NCBI GenBank assembly: GCA_009192285.1
Contig: CM018603.1
Span: forward strand, 4,562,062-4,626,061
From: Morchella semilibera
Taxonomy: Eukaryota > Ascomycota > Pezizomycetes > Pezizales > Morchellaceae
Length of the DNA: 64,000 bases
Direction of reading: 5' to 3'
Part shown: positions 8,765 through 19,369 of the stretch, piece by piece
Numbering within the stretch: the first letter of the stretch is position 1
Layout: each line of letters starts with the position of its first letter
Made by a program: the position numbers and the translations under genes
Notes under the pieces: model-generated
What the model was told of the DNA's origin: nothing
What the model saw: the letters and a program-made list of their open reading frames with translations, nothing else
Database searches by the model: none

Positions 8765-10936
8765 TTAGTCCTCCCCAAGTGCCGTGATCCTAGCCCTAAA
8801 TGCCTCGCCTTGAGGTCCCAATTTCTGCCTTTTCTCACTCTCTCCTTCCGGTTCCTTCGTCCTCGAAGTCTTATTCTCCCTTTTCCTCTTTTTCCCACTA
8901 GATCGTTCCGTCCCACCTGTCATCCTGACCTTTGAGGTCGAGTAACATTCCTTCGTCCAATGGCCTTCCCTTCCGCACCGGAGGCATTTATTCTCCTTCG
9001 TCCATTGGTCTTTCTCTGCTTGGGTGGCTCCCAGGCTACCAGTAGCTGGTCGAGGTTTGTTTGGAGAGTCCTCTCGTTCCTTTCTACGGGGACGGGAGTC
9101 GTCGCGCTCCTTTCTACGGGGGCGGGGTCGCTGGCGTTTGGGCTCTTGGTGCTTAGGTTCTCGAGTTTCCTGGGGTCTTGCTGGTTCCCTTCCACGCAGA
9201 ATCTTCTGGCGGGCTCTGACTTCAGCATCTTTCCTTCCCACTCTTCGAACCCATGCTAACCAATCTGGGAACTCAGATGGTTCTTCAATCGCAGCGGATA
9301 GTCTCTGTTCCAGCGTGGAGTTTATTCCTGTTAGAATCATGGACTTCATGACGATTGGGCCGACTCGAGCGTCCCATTCGAGGTTCTGCATCTCATTGAT
9401 GTAATCGTCGATAGGACCAGTTTGACGGAGATTATCCATCTTCTGCTTGGCCTGTTCTTGACTGGTGCGGTTACCATACTGGATGCGAAGTTCCTGCTTA
9501 AAGCGTTCCCAAGTACCGAGCCTAGGATTTATACTAAGCCTTTCCTTAAAGTTGCGCCAGAAGCTTGCTGCACTCCCGGTGAATTCCAGGGATGCCCAAA
9601 GGATTCGAGTCTTATCATCCCATATGACTCGGGGTTGAAGGTCCATCAGGATCTCCATTCGATCGATCCAATGGCGGACGTCTTCGTCGGGTTTACCAGA
9701 GAAGGGGATCTTGGCCTGTTTAGGGGTTTCTCCCTTGCGATGGCTGCGGGGAACCGGTGACTGCGTTTCTGCTCGTCGGTGGTGCCTGTCCCGTCTTCTC
9801 TTTGGTTTCCTATCATCATCGGAGGAGCTGGATGAGTCCGATGAGCTTGGACTGTCATCCCTCCTGTGCCTTCTTCTTCCGCTTCCGCCACCATTTCCTC
9901 CACCATTTCCTACCACTCCCTTCTCCAGTACAGGCTCCTCCTCCCTCCTACGTTTACCGTGGGATCTTCTGGGGGGTGGAGACGGGGATTTACTCCTCCT
10001 CCTGTTGGCTGGGGGTGAGGGTGGCGGTGCCCTTCCTTCTCCTGGGGAATCATTCTCAGACTCAACCCGGGGTTGCTTCTCCTTAAATGCTTTTAGTGCT
10101 ACCTTCAGCATTTTCCCCAACTCTGGCTGGATGGTGTCGGCAATAGGGGTAGGCGCCTTCGGTGGTTGAGCTGTCTGGGCTGCGGTGATAGTTGCCGCTA
10201 ACCCTTCAGGAACGTCCAGGTTTTTCTCTGTTTGCTGAGCCTGTATGTAGGCTGCCAGCGCCTGGGTTTGTTGCCGTTGTTGCTCATTTTCAAGGGCCAT
10301 TTGCCTGAACCTTAGCTCAGTTGCTGCCTGTTGATTTTGCGCATAGGCTTGGAACTGGCTAGCCAAAGTACCTAGGGCGGTGGTCATCTGCCCTTGTTGC
10401 CCTTCTACCTCCCGGAACTTCCCTTGTAATTCTCCCACCAGTTGTTGTCCACCTTGGACTACCTGGTCGTGTTGATGCTCCCTTGCCCTGGCTTCTGCCT
10501 GAAGGGCCCAGTCCGTCTGAGCCGCGAGGCCTCTCATACCCTGGACGAGTACCTCGGTCCTGAGGGGTCGTGGGGTCTCCTGCTCGTAGAACTGTTCGTC
10601 GACGGAGGAGGTGCTCGCGTAGCTGACGTCGCTCATATCCCCATCCGAACCAGAGCGCCTCACTGTAATAGTGGCCTGCCTGGTTGGAGTCTCGAAGGGG
10701 TTGAGGTCCATGCTGGCAGAGCTGCGCGTAATCCTTTTCGGATCTCGCTTGCGGACCTTCTTCGGGGCTTTGGCTTTGAGGGGGGCAGGGTTCCATAGCT
10801 CTACGGCGGGGGTGTCCCTGGCTCTGCTCGCTATTGTGGGATGAGCCTGGGCCAGGGCGGTATCTTTGTCCCGGACCACGATGGCTTCCGCCATATCTTG
10901 GTCTTCCCGTGAGGTTAACGCTAGTGGGAGGGACAT
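8765..10936 (-). CDS. Retrotransposon gag
   Basis: Long gag-like frame; the first ATG is at 10936, giving about 723 residues. The N-terminal 400 residues are low-complexity and Gln/Ser/Arg-rich with probable coiled coil. A retrotransposon gag domain begins near residue 415 (WIDRMEILMDL, then a WERFKQELRIQYG stretch). A CCHC zinc knuckle (CLRCGREGHWTKEC) sits near residue 650, and the tail is basic. It is the first internal gene after the 5' LTR and a leader of about 500 bases. Long Ser/Arg-rich N-terminal extensions are common in fungal gag proteins. Confidence 0.9.
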   Translation of the reverse strand: MSLPLALTSREDQDMAEAIVVRDKDTALAQAHPTIASRARDTPAVELWNPAPLKAKAPKKVRKRDPKRITRSSASMDLNPFETPTRQATITVRRSGSDGDMSDVSYASTSSVDEQFYEQETPRPLRTEVLVQGMRGLAAQTDWALQAEARAREHQHDQVVQGGQQLVGELQGKFREVEGQQGQMTTALGTLASQFQAYAQNQQAATELRFRQMALENEQQRQQTQALAAYIQAQQTEKNLDVPEGLAATITAAQTAQPPKAPTPIADTIQPELGKMLKVALKAFKEKQPRVESENDSPGEGRAPPPSPPANRRRSKSPSPPPRRSHGKRRREEEPVLEKGVVGNGGGNGGGSGRRRHRRDDSPSSSDSSSSSDDDRKPKRRRDRHHRRAETQSPVPRSHRKGETPKQAKIPFSGKPDEDVRHWIDRMEILMDLQPRVIWDDKTRILWASLEFTGSAASFWRNFKERLSINPRLGTWERFKQELRIQYGNRTSQEQAKQKMDNLRQTGPIDDYINEMQNLEWDARVGPIVMKSMILTGINSTLEQRLSAAIEEPSEFPDWLAWVRRVGRKDAEVRARQKILRGREPARPQETREPKHQEPKRQRPRPRRKERDDSRPRRKEREDSPNKPRPATGSLGATQAEKDQWTKENKCLRCGREGHWTKECYSTSKVRMTGGTERSSGKKRKRENKTSRTKEPEGESEKRQKLGPQGEAFRARITALGED

Positions 10937-11441
10937 CTTTAAAGAATTCAATTGGGAGGTCGGGGGTGTTGATGCACCAAGGTAGAGGGGTAAACCAAGG
11001 TACCGATTGCGCTAAGCCGTGAGAGTTCTGGCGAAGCGTTATGAGGATGGAGGGGGTGTGGTTGGGTTCAAGGATATTTTCCTTGAAGGTGGCGATGGTG
11101 CGTGCTTCTGTGAAGAAGCCTTGGTGTTGGAGGTAGCCGCAGTAGAGATGTTCTGCGCTGCCTCGAGGGACGGAAAAGGAGGTTTCACAGGGGAAGCGAA
11201 GCATGTACTAATCCTCTTGATCACTACTCCTTATACCGAGTGCCCGTGTACTATCCGTACCTAGCAATCACACAAGGTAATCGAAGTGTTGTCTCGAGAA
11301 AGTAGTGGGCTCGCTTATAGTAGGAGCAGAGTTGGACAGAGAGTCCAAATGTTTTCTCTGATTGCGACGTGGAGGCGGAGGTACCAATAGATGGCTCTCT
11401 CCACAGTCATAGGGTATGCGACCGGATAAGGCACAATATAG

Positions 11442-11833
11442 TGTAAAGGGATATCTCAGAAGTCACTAAGATATGGCTAATGCTAAGCGATAGTTCTGTA
11501 GCTTTTAAACTTGTAATATTGTAGACCGGATTCCGTTCGCTTGAGAGGATGATGATTCCCCTAAGACGACGGGAATCCTACTAGCTATTTATACAGGAAG
11601 AACCCCCTTAAACCCGCTAATTCCTTCAATAGCAAATCTCCCGCAATGCCTCCGCTACTGCTCCGATTTCCTACGAGGTGGGGTAACCAAGGGTCCACTC
11701 ATAAGGTGTGGTAGTGGTTGCCGAGTTATAACCGAACCCCGCTTCTGGGCGTACGTCACTCTTCCATCGCGCCGTCATACCAGGACAATACCATTGTACT
11801 ACCAGTACCGCACTCTCCAGCAATCCTGTAACA
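11442..11833 (-). repeat. 5' LTR of the Ty3/gypsy element
   Basis: A 392-base copy matching 4357-4748. In element orientation it is the 5' LTR, followed by the leader and gag. No clear tRNA primer-binding match was identified next to it. Confidence 0.93.
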
Positions 11834-11838
11834 GATGT
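11834..11838. repeat. Target site duplication GATGT (right)
   Basis: Matches 4352-4356 and marks the outer boundary of the insertion. Confidence 0.9.
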
Positions 11839-12417
11839 AGTCCTTTTGTGACAAACAGCTTGCAGTGCACAAAGTTTCGCACGTGGGTGAGTCATGGGGT
11901 ATCACTCGGTCAAAGTAGCGCACGCCACAAACCAGCCCGCAACACACCACCATCTAAATATCCCCAATACACTCGACGACCATATGCACAGTGAGATACA
12001 CTCTGAGTAGTTAACGCGGGCCGACGAAATACCTCTATTTTCCTAAAAGTTGCTGATATATTAATAAGACATAGGTGGTCAATAGGCATTTTTTCAATTA
12101 ATGATATAAACAAAAAAAAAAAAATCGGAATTTTTTGTCCTGGGCCAGGCTGCGGCTGGGGAGGTGCCTTATACACTTGTAACCGCTTAAGGCTTTACGG
12201 GACTCATTGGACATATGCCATGGGCAGGTCTTGGGCCTGTGGTGAGGCGCTGATAATCGTGCAGTCCAGTATGGGAAAGAGTATCACACCCGGACGACAT
12301 CAGCAACTAGGAAAAACGACCAAGACAACAACCACCATTAAAAGCACGGCACGCAAGAAGCACAACAAACTATCCATAACCCCAGATATTTATTCCTATC
12401 GCTATCCCCATAAACCA
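11839..12417. other. Intergenic with a possible A-tailed insert
   Basis: No gene is supported. At about 12095-12124 an AATTAATGATATAAAC sequence runs into a long A tract. This resembles the 3' ends of the short retroposon inserts described elsewhere in the window, but no clean target duplication was found. Confidence 0.4.
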
Positions 12418-12684
12418 TCACGCCTCACTCTCGCGCCTCTCCAGCTCCGCAAGCAACACGTCCTTCATTGCTCTATCCGCATCCCTGGCCTCCGCCAGTG
12501 CAGCCTCCATCATGCGCTCAATCTCCTCGATCTCGAGCAGGTACCGGCGCGGGCTGAGGGAGCGCTCGAGCTGCGAGTGCATGTGTGCGTGGTGGGACCG
12601 CAGCTCGTTGTACACGCCCATGGTGAGGCGGATGTAGTCGAGGTGGTGGGAGACAAGCTCGTCGGCCGTGGCGGGTGTGGACAT
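12418..12684 (-). CDS. Small helical protein, array member 4 (88 residues)
   Basis: An 88-residue protein from the ATG at 12684 (MSTPATADEL). It is predicted to be all helix after the first ten residues. A TMGVYNELRSHHAHMHSQLER stretch aligns loosely with IYHAFRRHQERHL of member 3, and the C-terminus is a Glu/Ala-rich coiled-coil segment ending ERRESEA. This is the shortest member, and no intron with good splice sites is visible at its start, unlike its neighbours. It lies just beyond the retrotransposon, so the insertion separates members 3 and 4. No known domain is recognised. Confidence 0.6.
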   Translation of the reverse strand: MSTPATADELVSHHLDYIRLTMGVYNELRSHHAHMHSQLERSLSPRRYLLEIEEIERMMEAALAEARDADRAMKDVLLAELERRESEA

Positions 12685-14534
12685 TATTCGTGCTAGGTTT
12701 TGGGTAGGTGGTAGATCTAAGGGAGGATTGGCGGTGGGTGATTGTTTGTATGTGAGCTGTTGGAAAGCGTGGAGGAGAGAAAAGGGTCTGGTGAAGTGGG
12801 GGTATCGGTATTGAGAGGCTTTAAGTGCGAGTTGAGGTGGTGTGTAGTGCTGTTTGGTTTTCGGAAACGGGGTCTTGAAATGTGTGGGTAGACATTTTTC
12901 CTGGCTACCATGTGATATATTTTGCTCGCCGTGTGGTTCGCCTTTGTGTTGGCTGTAGACCTCCGAGACGTAGGAAGGTCATGAGAATACCGATCTCGTT
13001 TGGCAGATCTTTATAGTTCCCAGGCCTAGAGCCATTGTGCTAGTTTATGGTATATAGGTACCTGTTGTACATAAATCAATTAGATCTATGAAGTCTTGTA
13101 CTGTCTACCTTTTTCGCCCAAGGATTAAGTCGCGGAGCTTGGAGCCTTGGAACATCGGTATTCTCAGGCAATGCGGTCAATAGCCAATTAACCCGATCAA
13201 ACAGACCCACCCTACCCCCCACCCGACGAGTATAAAGTTTCCCAAATTGAGAGAGAAAGTGTGATCTCGCCCCCCGGAAACAGTTGGTGTGTGCATGGTG
13301 CCGCTCACACAATAGACGCCCATGGCTCAGGTAACATCTGATCTAAACATTAGCCAGAGGAAGGGGGAAGATTTCTGTGTGGCTAATCTCAGGGAACATA
13401 TCATCGGGCTTAACTAACCACCAGTACCCAGGTGAACAAGGTTAGGTAAGTGTTTGAGCCGCACCACAGAAATTCTCCCAAAACAGAACCTACCAGTACC
13501 CATCCAACCACACCCCACCAATACCGTCATAGCCATCATCACCACCACCACGACGGCCATACTTTCCAACTCCCCAACGCTCAAACCCATCCCTTTCTCT
13601 TCGTCCAGTATCTTACAACATTTCACCAATAACAGGGCAGCATACAGCCGTAATAGCACTGGCTTGAGGGCCTACTCGCTTCTGGACTTGTACGTATCAC
13701 CCACGCGTTATTTTCTCAATCCATATTGTTCTTTCCATCTCTAATATAGTCTAGAACCCTACCTATCGGAAACGGGAGATAGGAAAGACTTCGAATCAAA
13801 CCAGTATCCTGCATCAGGATTTTTATCCCCCACAGAGCAAGCAGTGCTGAGGCCCGTAGACCCGTAGGGCCGCAGTCACAACCAAATCCAAATATGAATC
13901 CTGTTGGTAAATCATGTGGGCTGGACCTCGCTCGAGGTTGGCTTCGGTCCCTACTATCAACTGGGGATATGATAATTTCCGCCATGCCCAGGCGTCTGGG
14001 GTTGGTTGATGCGGAATGATATCTTCGGCTTGCTCGGGAGGCCCAGCACGGGCGGGTGCTGGGCGCACTGGTGGTTTTTTTTTTCATCCTGGTTCAGGCA
14101 ATATACGGCTCTATCGTCTCCTGGTTGGTCATTGAGTCTATCATGAGGCAAGCCCTATGACGTTACCAGTAGAGGTTTCATGATTATCGATATCGATAGT
14201 GGCAACTCTACGGCGACCTACCAAAGTGGGCTCGTTTTGTACTTTCCGATAGTCGTAGGACTGACTACAAGAGAAGGAGACCATTGACTTTAAGGGAAGA
14301 GGATATTTTTATATGAAACGCCGCTACCTTAGTCCTTTCAGATCTCGAACGTTGGCGGGCATTATGATGGGCGAATCAACACATGCATGGCAGATGAACG
14401 ACGGGAGACCGTACAGTGAACACTAATCAAGTGTATCATTTTAATTCGTCATCTAATGTCCCGGAAACAAAGTTCATCATCTCTCACTGGATTACATGAT
14501 TTGAAATTCACCTTTTAATTCCTCCTCTCACCAC
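12685..14534. other. Intergenic
   Basis: No gene is supported over about 1.85 kb. Several frames of 60-120 codons overlap on both strands between 13.4 and 14.15 kb without motifs. A run of CA/AC-rich short repeats lies near 13500-13560. Confidence 0.45.
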
Positions 14535-14996
14535 CTACTGCCCAGCACCCCCAGCCGCCTTCGCCTTCGCCTCCTCCGCCTTCGCCTCCTCCCCCTTCGT
14601 CTTCGCCTCCTTCTCCTTCGCCCTCTTCTCCTCCACTTCTTCAGCTACCAAGTGGTCGAACATCAAATCCTTCATGTGCATGTTGAGCTGCTCTGCAAAG
14701 CGGGTCTCGAGACGCATTTGTTCCTCAAGGCCTTTAACTCTTTCAAAGAGTGACTCCTGGTGGTCGGTCAACTCCTGTCCAGCGACGTAGCCGCTTTCCT
14801 GGAGGGTGACACGGGCAATAACGAGATCGCACTGGAGTTGGTAGATGTTTTTGGTAAGATCACGAACACCTTGCTGATGCCAATAGATTTGGATAAGACG
14901 GGCGAAGGATGCCCTGGCGGCGGGGCTCAAAGTGCTGCTCCTATTGCTGGTGTTAGTGTGGTAATTGGAGTGGTTAGAGAGGGTTGTGATTTACAT
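14535..14996 (-). CDS. Small helical protein, array member 5, start codon split by intron
   Basis: The gene has two exons, 14995-14996 and 14535-14940. The open frame has no ATG upstream of its helical domain; removing a 54-base intron joins A-T from exon 1 to G of exon 2 and gives a protein starting MSSTLSPAARASFARL, about 134 residues. The core NIYQLQCDLVIARVTLQESGY matches members 1 and 2 best. The C-terminal third is a Lys/Glu/Ala repeat, almost certainly a long single helix or coiled coil, encoded by GGCGGAGG-like codon repeats. No known domain, signal peptide or membrane segment is present. The gene model depends on the predicted intron; the frame itself is well supported by similarity to its neighbours. 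Confidence 0.65.
14941..14994 (-). other. Candidate intron inside the start codon
   Basis: Reverse-strand donor GTAAAT, branch-like CACTAAC, acceptor CAATAG: 54 bases. Splicing creates the ATG from AT plus G. A nearer CCAG lies too close to the branch A to be the likely acceptor. Confidence 0.55.
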
Positions 14997-16005
14997 TTTG
15001 ATGACTGTGAGGGTATGATAGGAATGGGGCTCTGGTTGTCGACTGTAGGGGAGGATGGTTTGAGTGGATGATGATGGGATGACGGAGGAAGGGGGGGAAT
15101 GGGGCCCTTTAAATAGTTTTTTCGGGCTTTGGGGATGCAAATATCGCTATACAGGTGGATTTTGACGAACAAACCCAAAGACCAGCTCGGATAGGCTTTC
15201 CTCCGGTCTGGAAAGCTTCAATATAGACAGCCAAGACTTGTCAGGCGGCGAAAAAACACGATGGTTCAATATATCCGAAATCACACAATATCACCAAAGG
15301 TCCCCTTGGTGCATTACTATTTCCAAGGGGCGGAAAACACTCCAAGTGTTAGCGCATACGTCTTTACATTTTTGCAGCTGGCAATGGTTGAGGGAGGACC
15401 GTTTACACCTGGGTGTTGAGTGGTGCCGTGGTAGGCGTACATGATGTATACACATGTATTACCGCCGAGCTGACATGTTACGATATCTCACGCATGGACC
15501 AAGGCAAGGCTTCACTTACTATGGTAGAATGAGTTCCCTAACTCGGTACATTGAATAAGGGGCAGGGGGTCTAACAAGCTACATCTATGTATATATAGAA
15601 ATCTGCAGACCCGTTACCGAGTAGCGGATGAGCGGACACAGACAGAGCAACTGTCTGGAGAGTTCGGAAAGCCCAATATCCAAACCTATCCGTCACAGTC
15701 CCTCTCCCTATATCTTTGGCTCATTCTTTAAAAGTTTCCAATCAAGGGCCATCAGCCGGCTACATTAAGACACAACCATTTCTCCCGTAACCGTCAATCC
15801 AACCTATAACCCGTGGTGGTGATTTACGTAGATAATGTCGGTGGTGGGCGTTGCGTTAACTATCCCATACAATACCCTACGGGATCTCCCGCCCTAACGT
15901 ACACATATACCAGGGTTACCACCTCGCCTCAAGCAGGTACATGCATGTATACATGTACTCTGGTTATCCCCTCTCCGCTCCCCCAATCCCCCTGCCAGTT
16001 GGACA
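14997..16005. other. Intergenic
   Basis: No gene is supported. A palindrome-rich patch near 15937-15957 contains GTACATGCATGTATACATGTAC-like overlapping palindromes, including the octamer TACATGTA. Confidence 0.45.
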
Positions 16006-16015
16006 TTTCATTGCC

Positions 16016-16047
16016 CTGAAATTAATGATGTAAACGAAAAAAAAAAC
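16016..16047 (+). mobile_element. Very short A-tailed retroposon insert
   Basis: Thirty-two bases (CTGAAATTAATGATGTAAAC, then an A-rich tail) lie between two copies of TTTCATTGCC at 16006-16015 and 16048-16057. A poly(A) end plus a 10-base target duplication is the hallmark of target-primed reverse transcription. The non-A part is only about 20 bases and matches the 3' ends of the inserts at 36187-36288 and 61805-61843. Confidence 0.75.
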
Positions 16048-16136
16048 TTTCATTGCCTTTGATGCGTTGCCAAGGAGATTGATCTTTCCACAAATGGGGG
16101 GCCCATAAACTACAGCGATAGAAAGAAAAGCATCGT

Positions 16137-16290
16137 GGCGTGGCCTAGTGGTAATACACTGGGCTTCGTCATATGACCACAACAGGTTCAAACCCTGGTG
16201 GGAGCAGTGATGAGAAAGCCCAATATGGTAGCGACGCTCTTGAGGGATGAGAACTTCTTCACATAAGTCTTTTGTTGCCGGCTTTTTTTA
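16137..16290 (+). ncRNA. tRNA-derived pol III unit, probable SINE
   Basis: An A-box-like TGGCCTAGTGG near 16142 and a B box GGTTCAAACCC near 16189 have tRNA-like spacing, and a T7 terminator follows at about 16284-16290. The head resembles a tRNA-Arg, with a loop reading CTTCGTC, but the acceptor strands do not pair, so it is not a working tRNA. About 85 bases of unrelated sequence follow the tRNA-like head. A tRNA-derived SINE or another pol III RNA fits best. No clear target duplication was found. Confidence 0.55.
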
Positions 16291-19236
16291 TCATTTAACC
16301 GCGGGTTATGTAAATTTTAGGGAACGGTGGTAGACAAATCCTCTCCACGGTACGTACATGTTGTCGTGCTTAGTCAATGCCCCCGTCACCCTCAACCAAT
16401 AGGGGCGCAAAAGGATGTAATCTAGTACATACATGTACATGTAGTTAGATTTTTAAGGTTATGCACCGAGTACTAGTTCGCGACTAACCTGTATCCTGAG
16501 ACTGCTCATATAACTGTATTTACCTTTCCCTGCTTCTTAGAATATCACTCAAGCGATATAACGAGCCACCCTCCGGTGCCAGGTAAGATAACTAATGAAT
16601 TAAAAAAAGGAAGAGAAAAAAAACAGGTGTCCTCTGGTGAACGATGAGTCTCAAGATAAAAACCACACCAGGGGTATGGGGGCAGGAGGGGAGGAAAAGA
16701 AAGAAGAAAGGAAGCAGAAAGCCAGACTGGTAGCGCATCGGCGGAGTGGTATTGTTTCGTTTTGTTTTTGTCTTGTTTTAGTTGTTTTTTTTTGGGGGGG
16801 GGAGAGGTAGTTAGAGCAGGGATTGGGGGGGGGGATATTTATCTACCCACGAAGGAGGTAGGAGATGGTTGTCATAGCCGGAAGGCTGATACATATGAAG
16901 AATAAATTAAAACAAAAAAAAAAAAAAAAAAGGTGTCACACCACCTGTCAGCCGAGTGACTGGCCATGATTTGAAATAACTCCATGTCCAACTACAGTAT
17001 ATTAGTCCAGCACCTACCCCCCCCCCCCCATCACGCAAACCACACTTACGGCCAAGCCTTATGAAGTTTCTCGCTACCACTGGCAGACAATATTCATATA
17101 TATGTGAAGCCGCGTCCGCAAGGTTTTGGCACCCCCAGTCTCGAAGCTCATAGTTCAAATCATGATACGAACAACCAGATAGGAGTGATCGCAAAGACAA
17201 CCTATGTTACATATCCCTATACTACCGTCTACCACAATCCTTCGCAACCCTACCTTTCGGGGAAAGGGACCGAAATATTTTGTTTGTAGTAATCACGGAT
17301 GTTTTGACAGGGTGCCAAAACTTTAATAAACCCCAGTTCCAACAACACCACATACTAGCATTAACTTTCAACACTCATGATGCGAGAATACCAAAGATCT
17401 GCCGGTCTCAATTGGGTGCGAATGTATATAAGATAACCACCAGCGGCATTAAAGCCCAGCCACAGAGCAATCCCCAAAAGAAAAGAAAAAAAGAAAAAAA
17501 TAGACAAAACAAAACAAAAAGCGAATATCAAGCCCCATCCAAGCACCGTCCCCCTCCGCTGAATGCCCGCCCCCAACAGCACCAAGAGAACAAAACAACG
17601 CTTCTCGATCAACATGCCAACCTCTCATAGACCACCCCTAAAGACAACCAACAAGCCAGCCAGCACCCCCGCCCGCTTCTTCTATCACCACACTTCTACA
17701 ATCGGTGCATATCCCCTGTGTTCAAACAGTGATGGCGGGGCCGATGAACATTTATCACTGGAATATTACTAGAAAGACTAGCTTAGAAGCCCGAGAATAG
17801 TAATTTACTCCTTGCCCCCGCACCCTGTCTCCGGACGGGTTGCAAAATTGTGGCGCAAAAAAAAACTCCCAATACCCACAAACGCTACCGCCCATGGAGT
17901 TGTTTACCCTTCTCTAGTGCTCATGGCACCCCCCCCCCCCCCACCTGATAGTCAGGAGGCATCGCGCACTAGGGCGTGGGTGCCTCTCGGGGCTGTGTGG
18001 ATTTGTGATTTGGGGTGAGATGTTTGGTGCCGGAGCTGTTGTAACGAGTGTATATGTAGTTTTCAGATACTAGGGTTGTCTCCCGCGAGGACATGTTGGG
18101 AGTGCGACTGAAAGGGAGATGTTCTCCTACATGGAACTGTAGTGCAGCTTAACAATTGCCAATGCCGGTGGAGATCAGCCGTGGAACGTATTGATGGTAG
18201 ACGAGGAGCAAGTAGGGATAAAATCTGGAATTATATTTGATCTATCCGGCCATTTACGAATACCCTGCAACGTAAAACAAAAACAAAAACAAAAATGAGG
18301 TACCGCCAATTTTAGGTATAAGTATCTTCTTAGCCCAGCCCCGGCGAAACCTTTGCCCCGCAAAACCAGTAATTGAGAAACCTCCTCCGGGGGGAATCTC
18401 TTGAACATGGGAGGGTCACCCGGGGATGCCTTTTTTTTCTCGCCCTTGGTTTAGCGCTTTTCCGAGCGAGTTGGAGAAAGAATAGCCAGGCTGCGAAAAC
18501 TGTGCTTGAACGGCGTGCGTTAAACCGTTTGCTTCTCCCGCCCTGATAATGACCGTTGTTTTTTGGTTTTGTTATTTTATTTTGCATCTTTTTATCGAGG
18601 AGGAAGGTTATGGCCACCCCTTGTATACCCGGGCTAGAGGGGTGAGCTTCTGTCATAAACTCCGGGTTTTAAGCATGTATGGAGTGTGAATACATGTAAA
18701 TAAATAATCCCCCCCCGAGCGTTGCCTGATAGCTACATCTAGAGAACATGCGTACCTACATTTACACACCTCCATCAGAAGTAACCGCGGAACAAAATGG
18801 GACCTATCACGATGTCTAGCAAGTAATTTACCGAGGTTCGAGAGCACCCCCGGAGAAGAAGTCACAGTCACAGAATATCATAAATGGCCGCAGGAAAGAT
18901 ATGTATCTAAATGGGGGAGGGAATTATTGATATTCATTGTTTATGATTTTTGGCTATGCTACGTCGTGGCGAGCCTGTACGCGGCTATCAGGCACGGGAG
19001 ACCACGAAGAAATATACCGCACATAGACGTTGACCGGCACCGTATCACCGCCATTGAAACCTCCACGAAAAAGGATACGGCCTGCAGTAATCCTTCGGTG
19101 GTCGTGCGCCCTGCCGGGTCCCCCACATTGGTGGCCAATGTGGCCAGCACTTTATATCCACGGTTCAGCGGCGGGCTTTCCTTGCTTCTTCCATTCTCGC
19201 TGGCGGGATGTAGGCGTTGGCCTACTTAGTCGTCTG
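16291..19236. other. Intergenic with homopolymer runs
   Basis: No gene is supported. Long homopolymer tracts occur (T then G near 16787-16803, A near 16914-16931, C near 17021-17031 and 17931-17942), and an A-rich patch lies at 17470-17520. Open frames here are short, compositionally driven and overlap on both strands. Two overlapping TACATGTA octamers lie at 16430-16443. Confidence 0.45.
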
Positions 19237-19366
19237 ACACATACTCCGAACTTGATGTTAGTGCCCGGACCGTGGTGGTTACCTCGAAAAGGAGGAGAAC
19301 CAAAACCACCCCCGGAGACTTTCCATAACCATATTGAGCACGACTACAACAACTCGGAGTATGTGT
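19237..19366. mobile_element. MITE-like element, 130 bases
   Basis: Starts ACACATACTCCGAACTTGATGT and ends with an imperfect inverted copy (CAACAACTCGGAGTATGTGT), so about 15-22 bases of terminal inverted repeat. CTG occurs immediately outside both ends (19234-19236 and 19367-19369), a possible 3-base target duplication. It has no coding capacity. A single copy cannot prove mobility. Confidence 0.5.
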
Positions 19367-19369
19367 CTG

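Larger units (their letters stand above)
4357..11833 (-). mobile_element. Ty3/gypsy LTR retrotransposon, young
   Basis: A 7.48-kb reverse-strand element bounded by two LTRs of 392 bases that read as identical, each starting TGTAAAG and ending CTGTAACA, with GATGT duplicated on both sides. Internal order is gag, then protease, reverse transcriptase, RNase H and integrase, which is the Ty3/gypsy order. Identical LTRs point to a very recent insertion. It looks almost whole, with about one apparent interruption in pol. A Ty3-type GPY/F module follows the integrase core; no clear chromodomain was recognised. It lies inside the array of small helical-protein genes, between members 3 and 4. Confidence 0.95.

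Noticed and set aside
12093-12124. AATTAATGATATAAAC plus A tract as a fifth retroposon insert
   Set aside because: No clean target duplication; kept only as a possible case.
13716-14087. 123-codon reverse frame
   Set aside because: Starts from an A-run, overlaps two other reverse frames, no motif.
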